NCBI GenBank assembly: GCA_016288675.1
Contig: JAEELC010000115.1
Coordinates: forward strand, 1-5,037
DNA: 5,037 bases
Source of the DNA: Acholeplasmatales bacterium
Lineage (GTDB): Bacteria > Bacillota_I > Bacilli_A > Acholeplasmatales > Anaeroplasmataceae
Reading direction: 5' to 3'
This document shows positions 1-5,037 of the stretch, piece after piece. The number at the start of each line of letters is the position of its first letter. Positions within the stretch are counted from its first letter, which is position 1. A model generated the notes under the pieces. It did not search any database. It saw only the letters and a list, made by a program, of their open reading frames with translations, and was not told the DNA's origin. The translations under genes were made by a program, and so were the position numbers.

Positions 1-1528
1 TATCCATAAGAATAAAATCATATGTATTAATAGGTGAATTATTAAATTTATCTAATGCTTCTTTACCATCAGATACTATCTCAATATTAAATTTAAAATG
101 TTGTAAATGATCCTTAATTACGATTTGGTTAATCATATTATCTTCAGCTACTAAAACTTTATATTTCGAATATTCTACTAAATCGTAATCGTTTAACTCG
201 ATAATATTTATATCTTCATCTTCAACTTTATCAAAGACAAATGTTAATGTTGTATTAGTACCTTCGTTTTCTTTACTTTCAACATTAATTTTACCATTTA
301 ATAATGTAATTAAAGATTTAGTTATTGCAAGACCTAAACCAGTTGAAGGCACGCCTTTAATCTTATTTTCTTGGCTAAATGGCTCAAACATATGTTTAGT
401 AAATTCTTCACTCATACCAATACCATTATCTTTAATTGATATAGTTAATTCTACCTTATTATCAATAAGATCTTTAGCAAGTACGGTTAATATAATTTTA
501 CCATTTTCTTCAGTATATTTTATTGAATTACCTAAGATATTAATAATAATTTGGGTTAGCTTTGTTTGGTCAGCCTTAATATATAATTCATCGAAATTTT
601 TAACCACATGGTAATCGAAATTCTTTTTCTTAATTTGTGGACTTACAACAACACTAATTTCATTTAATAACAAATTCAAACTGAATGGTTTATTGTCAGG
701 ATTAACCTTACCAGCTTCAAGTCTAGACATATTAAGTACATTTTCAACAATTGAAAGTAAATAATTACTTGAAAAACTTATTTTATCTAAAGTATCATCT
801 AGTGCCGCATAATCTTTATCATCAAGACGTTCTTTAGCAATTTGATTCATACCTATAATACCATTCAATGGTGTACGAATTTCATGACTAACCCTAGATA
901 AAAATTCAGTCTTTTCGTTAGCAGTCTTTTCAGCTTCATCAAGTTTACTTGCTATTTGTAAATGTTCATTTATATAATCTGTATTATCAGAAATAATAAG
1001 CACATACCATTTAACATCTGTATAATTGATTGAATAGAATTTTGCAGTGAACATAATTTTTTTACTAAGCTTTTTATTAAAATAATTATAATCCATTACA
1101 TCTTCAATCTTAGCACCTGTAGCTACTTTTTCAAGAACTACCTCTCTTAAATTCACACCATTCATATCAAATATAGGTTCAGTAACTATTTGTTTTTTTG
1201 TTAAACCAAATAAATTCGTTAATTTATCTGATACAAAAGCAACTTTTAATGCACCATCAAATACAATAACGCCTTCGGTAAGGTTGTTAAGAACTTCTAT
1301 AAATTTTGTCAAATTAGCAGTTGATCCAATACGCAGCCTATATCCTCTAACATATGAAAATGCATCGCTTAAAGAAAGGGTAAGGAATAAAACCAAACCA
1401 ACATCAAGTAAAGTCCTTATTATTTGAATTTCATAATTATAATAATTTACTAATACTATAGATGATACAACATAAGTTATAGCAGTAACTATATGTAATA
1501 TTAAAAAGAATTCTGATCGTTTATCCAT
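1..1528 (-). CDS. Membrane hybrid sensor histidine kinase (PAS-HisKA-HATPase-receiver), C-terminus cut by window edge
   Basis: Signalling kinase that should autophosphorylate on a His and pass the phosphate to its own receiver domain. I translated 509 complete codons with no stop. Two hydrophobic segments (about residues 7-27 and 36-57) are joined by a very short loop, so there is almost no extracellular sensor. A PAS-like region (about 70-190) follows, with a short coiled linker. The H-box reads SHEIRTPLNG with His215. The N-box has Asn334 in NILGNSIKYT, the G1 box is DNGIGM (367-372), the F-box is FEPF (381-384) and the G2 box is TGLGLAI (396-402). The receiver starts near 456 with the acidic pair Glu462-Asp463 in KVLVAEDN; the likely phospho-acceptor is Asp509, in FILMD, the last complete codon in view. 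The start is fixed by an in-frame TAG (1541-1543) just upstream and by AAAGGAG (1534-1540), 5 nt before ATG. The rest of the receiver and any HPt domain lie outside. The ligand and output partner are unknown. Confidence 0.93.
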   Translation of the reverse strand, partial: MDKRSEFFLILHIVTAITYVVSSIVLVNYYNYEIQIIRTLLDVGLVLFLTLSLSDAFSYVRGYRLRIGSTANLTKFIEVLNNLTEGVIVFDGALKVAFVSDKLTNLFGLTKKQIVTEPIFDMNGVNLREVVLEKVATGAKIEDVMDYNYFNKKLSKKIMFTAKFYSINYTDVKWYVLIISDNTDYINEHLQIASKLDEAEKTANEKTEFLSRVSHEIRTPLNGIIGMNQIAKERLDDKDYAALDDTLDKISFSSNYLLSIVENVLNMSRLEAGKVNPDNKPFSLNLLLNEISVVVSPQIKKKNFDYHVVKNFDELYIKADQTKLTQIIINILGNSIKYTEENGKIILTVLAKDLIDNKVELTISIKDNGIGMSEEFTKHMFEPFSQENKIKGVPSTGLGLAITKSLITLLNGKINVESKENEGTNTTLTFVFDKVEDEDINIIELNDYDLVEYSKYKVLVAEDNMINQIVIKDHLQHFKFNIEIVSDGKEALDKFNNSPINTYDFILMD

Positions 1529-1544
1529 AAGTACTCCTTTCTAG

Positions 1545-1572
1545 AAAATTAAAAGGTGAATTTCTTCACCTT
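1545..1572 (-). terminator. Intrinsic terminator-like hairpin after ftsZ
   Basis: Read on the minus strand, an 8-bp perfect stem (AAGGTGAA / TTCACCTT, 1565-1572 with 1553-1560) is closed by a GAAA tetraloop and followed by TT-AA-TTTT. It lies 14 nt after the ftsZ stop codon, the expected place for a factor-independent terminator. The stem has only three G-C pairs and the U-tract is interrupted by AA, so termination may be partial. The kinase start codon lies 16 nt past the end of the U-tract, so efficient termination here would silence the kinase unless a promoter lies further upstream. Confidence 0.7.
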
Positions 1573-1588
1573 AATTTACCTTTTAATT
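1547..1588 (-). repeat. 11-bp inverted repeat competing with the ftsZ terminator hairpin
   Basis: Positions 1578-1588 and 1547-1557 are exact reverse complements (AATTAAAAGGT and ACCTTTTAATT), with 20 nt between them. The downstream arm shares bases with both the 3' half of the compact terminator stem and its U-tract, so the two hairpins cannot form together. The upstream arm overlaps two bases of the ftsZ stop codon and would be covered by a ribosome terminating there. It has only two G-C pairs, so the structure is weak, and in such AT-rich sequence it could be chance. The geometry resembles an antiterminator/terminator switch, but that reading is inference. Confidence 0.4.
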
Positions 1589-2828
1589 AAAACCAATCTG
1601 AAGGTATCTTAGCTTTTGAAGATTCATCTTTAGAAGTTTTAGCTTTTTCTTCTTTTGCTTCGTGTTTATCTTTCTTATTCTTCTTACCAAAGCCAAATAG
1701 ACCACGCTTTTTTGGCTCTTGATAGAATAGATGATCAACACTATTATCTTGTTCTTCTTTTTCAGATAATAAATCTTCAACAGTGATTTTTTCTCTATTT
1801 AAATCAATATCTTCATCGCTTGTGTTAGCAAAAATTTCTGAAGCAAGGTTTTCAATGCCCATTTCTTTAGCTTTAAGTTCATAACCTGTAGCAACTACTG
1901 TAACAACAAGTTCATCACCTAAATTTCTAGAAATAGATGCACCTTGTATAATATTAATATTATTATCGCAAGAATTTCTAATTTCTGCTAAAGCATCTTG
2001 GATTTCATTTAAAGCAACATTATCACTAGCAGCAATATTAACAATTGCATCAGTAGCACCTGAAATAGATACTTCTAATAGACGAGAATGAATAGCCTTA
2101 CGAGCAGCTTCAACTGCACGATTAGGACCACTAGCTACACCAATACCCATTAACGCAGTACCTTTGTCTTTCATAACAGTCTTAACGTCAGCTAAGTCTA
2201 CATTTACAAGTCCAGGTAAGTTAATTATTTCAGCAATACCTTGTACACCTTGTCTTAAAACATCATCAACTTCACGGAATGCTTCAAGCATAGGTGTTGA
2301 AGGGTCAATAATTTGGAATAATCTTTGATTTGGAATAACAATTAAGGTATCAACATACTTTTTAATTTCTTCTAAACCTTTTGCAGCATTATTTGCGCGC
2401 GCAGGTCCTTCAAATGCGAAAGGTTTTGTTACAATACCTACTGTTAAGCATCCACTTTCCTTTGCAATACGTGCTACAACAGGTGCAGCTCCTGTACCTG
2501 TTCCACCACCCATACCACAAGTAATAAATACCATATCTGCCCCTTTAATAACTTCTCTTAAATCTTCTTCAGATTCAAGTGCAGCATTATAGCCAATTTC
2601 TGGCTTAGCACCAGCACCTAATCCATGTGTTAGTTGTGAACCGATTTGAATACGTACGTCAGCATGACTATATCTTAAATCTTGTGCATCAGTGTTAACA
2701 GCAATAAATTCAACGCCTTTAACATCGTAATCAATCATACGATCTACAGCATTTCCACCTGCTCCACCGACACCGATAACTTTTATTATAGCTTTTGAGT
2801 TGAACTCGCTCTCATTACCAAAAACCAT
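1587..2828 (-). CDS. ftsZ: Cell division GTPase FtsZ
   Basis: Tubulin-like GTPase that polymerises into the Z ring at midcell and directs septal wall synthesis. The 413-residue protein is of normal or slightly generous length. The N-terminal GTP-binding domain shows GGAGGNAV (21-28) and the tubulin signature GGGTGTG (107-113, within [14 protein letters not shown]). The T7 catalytic loop NVDLAD (209-214) supplies the acidic residues that act on the GTP of the neighbouring subunit. The second domain ends near residue 320 with [10 protein letters not shown] charged, Lys/Glu-rich linker (about 335-405) follows, then the tail KIPSDWF. The usual C-terminal peptide that binds FtsA, SepF or ZapA-type partners has the form IPxFLR plus basic residues; here the Ile-Pro core is kept but the basic end is missing. 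The start is supported by AAAGGAGG (2837-2844), 8 nt before ATG, and by a good promoter upstream. ftsA is not adjacent: the upstream gene is a GGDEF protein with its own terminator, so ftsZ appears to be transcribed alone or with the downstream kinase. Confidence 0.98.
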   Translation of the reverse strand: MVFGNESEFNSKAIIKVIGVGGAGGNAVDRMIDYDVKGVEFIAVNTDAQDLRYSHADVRIQIGSQLTHGLGAGAKPEIGYNAALESEEDLREVIKGADMVFITCGMGGGTGTGAAPVVARIAKESGCLTVGIVTKPFAFEGPARANNAAKGLEEIKKYVDTLIVIPNQRLFQIIDPSTPMLEAFREVDDVLRQGVQGIAEIINLPGLVNVDLADVKTVMKDKGTALMGIGVASGPNRAVEAARKAIHSRLLEVSISGATDAIVNIAASDNVALNEIQDALAEIRNSCDNNINIIQGASISRNLGDELVVTVVATGYELKAKEMGIENLASEIFANTSDEDIDLNREKITVEDLLSEKEEQDNSVDHLFYQEPKKRGLFGFGKKNKKDKHEAKEEKAKTSKDESSKAKIPSDWF

Positions 2829-2868
2829 AGAGCTTTCCTCCTTTTTGGAATCTTACATTTCTATTATT

Positions 2869-2897
2869 ATTTTAAACTAAGATACGACAATTTTCAA
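2869..2897 (-). promoter_or_regulatory. Probable sigma-A promoter for ftsZ
   Basis: On the minus strand, a -35 box TTGAAA (2892-2897) and a -10 box TAAAAT (2869-2874) are separated by exactly 17 nt. This close match to the vegetative consensus sits between the upstream terminator and the ftsZ ribosome binding site. Transcription should begin near 2862, giving an untranslated leader of roughly 34 nt. No operator-like palindrome was evident around it. Confidence 0.72.
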
Positions 2898-2931
2898 CAC
2901 GTTCAAAGAATATAAAACAAGAAATATAAAG

Positions 2932-2959
2932 AAAAAAATTTGGCCATAAGACCAAATTT
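2932..2959 (-). terminator. Intrinsic terminator of the GGDEF gene
   Basis: It starts immediately after the stop codon. Read on the minus strand, AAATTTGG (2952-2959) pairs with CCAAATTT (2936-2943). In RNA the stem extends by a U-G and a C-G pair to 10 bp with a UUAU loop (2946-2949), and the T run continues to 2932. On the opposite strand the same inner position is a C/A mismatch, so the structure favours minus-strand transcription. It insulates ftsZ from the GGDEF gene. Confidence 0.8.
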
Positions 2960-4111
2960 CTATCTTTTTATATTTTTCTTTCTTTTTATGTCATAAAGCA
3001 TTTTATCTGCTCTATTTATAACGTTATTTATATTCTCATAATCTTGCTTTCTAGAAAAGCCAATAGAGATTTCTAATCTATAATCTTTATCTCCAGTATT
3101 AGCTTCTTCTACATTAGCTTGAAGTAGTGAAATAAATTTATAAGCTTTTTCATCATTATAATTTTTAGCAAATACTATAAATTCATCTCCACCATATCTA
3201 CAAAATAACAATCGTGGGTCATTTTCACAAGTTTTTCTTAATGCATTAGCAAAGGCTTTTAAGGCATTATCTCCTTCAATATGACCATATTTATCATTAA
3301 TAAGCTTGAAGTGATCCAAATCCATAATAAAGCAATAAATTCCTTGTTCATTCTTAAAGCTTGCATATAATCCTCTCATAAGAGCATTTCTATTATAAGT
3401 CTCAGTTAGCGGATCTAATGATATAACATTACCGAGTTTATTAATAAATAATGCTAATAAAGCAATAGATGTTGCAAAACATAATATAGGTAAATCTGTT
3501 AAAACAACTTGTAAAACAGCAGCGATAACAAGTGAAACAGGATATATTAAATATACTAAGGAGTCTTTTTTAATAAACTCATTTTGATTTTTAAAATAAA
3601 ATCTAGTTGTATAAATAGAAGTACATACCATATATAATAAAGGAACTATTATGATTAAAAATGACATAATGTATCCTAATGTATCCACCCTATCTAAATC
3701 AAAATTAAAAATTACAACATAGTCAAAAATCAATTGTATGATAATAGGTATAAAGATTAATTTTCGCTTAACAGGCGAATCAACTATAACATTATTTATA
3801 GATAAGCCAATATAAAGTGTCCATACGTATGTCCCTAACCCAACAATTGTAACTTTGATAACTCTAATCCATTTCATAGCCTCTATTGGGTTAGGCATAA
3901 TATTAAAATGACTTGCCGCCCAAAATATTTCAACTATAAAAAACAAGATATGTAAAAATATCAATTCAATGAAAAATTTATTTTTTGTTTCTATATTAAT
4001 TTCTCTGAATGTTTTAGATGCGATAATAGCACAAATTATTATAGCAACAAAATTAGCTTCAGCATAGAAAAAGGTGAGTAATTTATTAGCGCTTAATTCT
4101 AATAGGTTCAT
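2960..4111 (-). CDS. Membrane-anchored GGDEF protein, probable diguanylate cyclase
   Basis: Predicted to make cyclic di-GMP from two GTP at the inner face of the membrane. The 383-residue protein begins with about seven hydrophobic segments (roughly 13-33, 48-66, 84-104, 117-137, 146-166, 186-205 and 207-225). This multi-span input region resembles 7TM-type sensor modules but I cannot assign it to a named family. The catalytic domain begins at DPLTETYNR (233-241). DLDHFKLIND (264-273) carries metal and nucleotide contacts, and the active-site loop is an intact YGGDEF (306-311). The distal part has ISIGFS (348-353) and ADKMLYDIK (368-376), typical of the fold. The RxxD inhibitory site expected five residues before GGDEF is absent: the residues there are DPRL (298-301). 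The start is supported by AAAGGA, 8 nt before ATG. Flanking promoter and terminator make this a single-gene unit. No EAL or HD-GYP phosphodiesterase domain is fused. The activating signal is unknown. Confidence 0.93.
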   Translation of the reverse strand: MNLLELSANKLLTFFYAEANFVAIIICAIIASKTFREINIETKNKFFIELIFLHILFFIVEIFWAASHFNIMPNPIEAMKWIRVIKVTIVGLGTYVWTLYIGLSINNVIVDSPVKRKLIFIPIIIQLIFDYVVIFNFDLDRVDTLGYIMSFLIIIVPLLYMVCTSIYTTRFYFKNQNEFIKKDSLVYLIYPVSLVIAAVLQVVLTDLPILCFATSIALLALFINKLGNVISLDPLTETYNRNALMRGLYASFKNEQGIYCFIMDLDHFKLINDKYGHIEGDNALKAFANALRKTCENDPRLLFCRYGGDEFIVFAKNYNDEKAYKFISLLQANVEEANTGDKDYRLEISIGFSRKQDYENINNVINRADKMLYDIKRKKNIKR

Positions 4112-4155
4112 AGCTCGCGTCCTTTCTTGTTTAATAAATACTTTTCCTTTATATA

Positions 4156-4184
4156 ATTATAACAAAAAATATAGTAAAAAGCAA
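4156..4184 (-). promoter_or_regulatory. Probable extended -10 promoter for the GGDEF gene
   Basis: On the minus strand, a perfect TATAAT (4156-4161) is preceded by TG one base upstream, making an extended -10 element. A weak -35 box TTGCTT (4179-4184) lies 17 nt away and overlaps the last T residues of the pfl terminator. The predicted start is near 4149, giving a leader of about 38 nt. The extended -10 would make up for the poor -35 match. Confidence 0.65.
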
Positions 4185-4218
4185 AAAATACCCCAGGCAT
4201 AAGCCTAAGGTATTTTTT
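4183..4218 (-). terminator. Strong intrinsic terminator of the pfl genes
   Basis: Read on the minus strand, TACCTTAGGC (4203-4212) pairs with GCCTGGGGTA (4189-4198) around a TTAT loop, including two U-G wobbles. It is flanked by an A-run (4213-4220) and a T-run (4183-4188). On the plus strand the wobbles become two C/A mismatches, so the stem is better formed in minus-strand RNA, matching the gene direction. It begins 9 nt past the stop of the small glycyl-radical gene. Confidence 0.88.
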
Positions 4219-4229
4219 TTATTCAAAAA

Positions 4230-4463
4230 CTAGAATGTTTCATGAATAGTACGTGAAATAACGTCGTCTTGTTGTTCCTTTGTTAACTTAATGAAGTTTA
4301 CAGCATAACCTGAAACACGAATTGTTAATTGTGGGTACTTTTCTGGGTGAGCTTGAGCATCTAACAATGTTTCTCTGTTGAAAACATTAACGTTTAGATG
4401 GTAACCACCGTCTGAAACATAACCGTCTAGCATATTTACTAGATTATCTTCTCTCTTTGACAT
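4230..4463 (-). CDS. Stand-alone glycyl-radical domain of pyruvate formate-lyase (split PFL, C-terminal subunit)
   Basis: This 77-residue protein matches the C-terminal glycyl-radical domain of PFL almost from end to end. It has NLVNMLDGY (7-15), [13 protein letters not shown] (19-31), [10 protein letters not shown] (39-48), the radical motif RVSGYAV (49-55) with Gly52 (codon 4308-4310), and the typical end [13 protein letters not shown] (60-72). In a normal PFL this domain is fused to the catalytic barrel; the PFL-activating enzyme removes a hydrogen from the Gly to store the radical that starts pyruvate cleavage to acetyl-CoA and formate. Here it has its own ATG and a near-consensus ribosome binding site. 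An in-frame TAA six bases upstream (4467-4469) rules out a longer start. It lies 26 nt after the stop of the barrel gene, in another reading frame, and must be co-transcribed with it. It most likely forms a complex with that protein. The related spare-part protein GrcA (YfiD) is longer, about 127 residues, and accompanies an intact PFL, so GrcA is a poorer fit. Confidence 0.92.
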   Translation of the reverse strand: MSKREDNLVNMLDGYVSDGGYHLNVNVFNRETLLDAQAHPEKYPQLTIRVSGYAVNFIKLTKEQQDDVISRTIHETF

Positions 4464-4473
4464 AATTTATGAT

Positions 4474-4480
4474 CCTCCTT
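4474..4480 (-). promoter_or_regulatory. Near-consensus ribosome binding site of the glycyl-radical subunit gene
   Basis: AAGGAGG, followed by ATC, lies in the 26-nt gap between the two pfl genes, 10 nt before the ATG at 4463. It is a full match to the anti-Shine-Dalgarno core. It matters because it shows that the small gene is built to be translated on its own and is not a leftover of a broken pfl gene. Confidence 0.9.
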
Positions 4481-4489
4481 AAGAATTAA

Positions 4490-5037
4490 TTAGTCTTCCT
4501 TACCTAATGCATTTGGAGTAATAGCAAATGTATTAGAAATACCATCTCTTGAGTTTTCATAGTTTAACTTAGCAACTGATTCTAGAGAAGCAAGAGCACC
4601 ATGAGTATCACGACCGTGCATTGGGTTAGCACCTGGAGCTAGTGGTTCACCAGCCTTACGACCGTCTGGAGTATTACCAGTCTTCTTACCATAAACAACG
4701 TTTGAAGTAATTGTTAAGATTGACATTGTTGGCTCAGAATCTCTGTAAGTGTAGTGCTTACGGATGTCATTCATGAATGTATCAACTAGCCAGCAAGCTA
4801 ATTCGTCTGCTCTGTCATCGTTGTTACCATACTTAGGGAAATCTCCTTCAATCTTAAAGTCAACAACTAAACCTTCTTCATCACGAATTGGAGTTACCTT
4901 TGCATACTTAATAGCTGATAATGAGTCAGCAGCACAAGATAAACCTGCAATACCTGTAGCGAAGAATCTATGAACCTTTGAATCATGTAAAGCCATTTCT
5001 AATGCTTCATATGAATACTTGTCATGCATGTAGTGGA
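4490..5037 (-). CDS. Pyruvate formate-lyase catalytic part lacking the glycyl-radical domain (partial, N-terminus outside window)
   Basis: C-terminal 181 residues of the catalytic barrel of PFL, the anaerobic enzyme that turns pyruvate and CoA into acetyl-CoA and formate. The reading frame is open through the window edge; the first residues seen are [10 protein letters not shown], which in known PFLs are internal, so the Met at 5029 is not the start. Conserved PFL blocks include [20 protein letters not shown], the FPKYGNND segment, [20 protein letters not shown] and ANPMHGRD. The protein stops after NALGKED. In E. coli PflB, as I recall it, the equivalent NALGKDD is followed by about 80 more residues holding the radical Gly; here those residues are in the next gene. 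The two catalytic cysteines lie upstream, outside the window. The coding is richer in C- and G-ending codons (GAC, TAC, AAG) than the neighbours, as expected for a highly expressed glycolytic gene. No decay is visible: the frame is clean and the conserved blocks are intact. Confidence 0.95.
   Translation of the reverse strand, partial: HYMHDKYSYEALEMALHDSKVHRFFATGIAGLSCAADSLSAIKYAKVTPIRDEEGLVVDFKIEGDFPKYGNNDDRADELACWLVDTFMNDIRKHYTYRDSEPTMSILTITSNVVYGKKTGNTPDGRKAGEPLAPGANPMHGRDTHGALASLESVAKLNYENSRDGISNTFAITPNALGKED

Noticed and set aside
1590..1700. A promoter for the kinase inside the 3' end of ftsZ
   Set aside because: I found only poor matches, such as TTCAGA and TAAATT at 18-nt spacing, which are expected by chance in this AT-rich sequence.
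1583..1780. A 65-codon minus-strand open frame rich in Lys and Ile
   Set aside because: It lies inside the ftsZ linker region in another frame, its composition follows from the Lys/Glu-rich ftsZ coding, and it has no recognisable domain or start signal.
4183..4220. A bidirectional terminator
   Set aside because: T-runs exist on both sides, but no plus-strand gene approaches it and the plus-strand stem has two C/A mismatches, so only the minus direction is well supported.
4230..4463. The small gene as a GrcA/YfiD spare-part protein or as a pseudogene fragment of PFL
   Set aside because: GrcA carries an extra N-terminal stretch and accompanies an intact PFL, whereas here the adjacent PFL lacks this domain. 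The fragment idea is contradicted by the strong ribosome binding site, intact motifs, clean frame and proper terminator.
4764..4973. A 69-codon plus-strand open frame
   Set aside because: It is antisense to a highly conserved part of pyruvate formate-lyase and has no ribosome binding site or domain.
5027..5029. ATG at 5029 as the start of a short PFL-like gene
   Set aside because: The frame stays open upstream to the window edge, and the residues before it (HY) match the PFL family, so this Met is internal.

Overview
The window is AT-rich, uses TGG for Trp and standard stops, and has strong AAGGAGG-type Shine-Dalgarno sites. It carries ftsZ, a diguanylate cyclase-like protein, a hybrid histidine kinase and an anaerobic pyruvate formate-lyase. 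This fits a low-GC Gram-positive, probably a fermentative gut-type member of the Bacilli/Erysipelotrichia or a related Firmicutes group. That placement rests on gene content and style, not on a phylogeny.

All five genes lie on the minus strand, so transcription runs from high to low coordinates. Positions 4490-5037 hold the C-terminal end of the catalytic barrel part of pyruvate formate-lyase (PFL), cut by the window edge. It ends at a stop codon just before the place where the glycyl-radical domain should begin. That domain is encoded by a separate 77-codon gene (4230-4463) with its own near-consensus ribosome binding site, followed by a strong intrinsic terminator (4183-4218). This two-gene PFL is the most striking item in the window. 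Next is a membrane-anchored GGDEF protein (2960-4111), with its own extended -10 promoter starting in the tail of the pfl terminator and its own terminator directly after the stop codon. Then comes ftsZ (1587-2828), driven by a clear sigma-A-type promoter in the 131-nt gap. Last is a membrane hybrid sensor kinase (1528 to beyond position 1) with PAS, HisKA, HATPase and receiver domains.

The genes look like four transcription units placed side by side, not one pathway: fermentation (PFL), c-di-GMP signalling (GGDEF), division (FtsZ) and phosphorelay signalling (kinase). The one ambiguous boundary is ftsZ/kinase. A terminator-like hairpin ends only about 17 nt before the kinase start codon, leaving no room for a separate promoter, so kinase expression may depend on read-through. 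The intergenic gaps are all short; no stretch over 300 bases lacks a gene. I saw no tRNA, rRNA, CRISPR array or insertion sequence.
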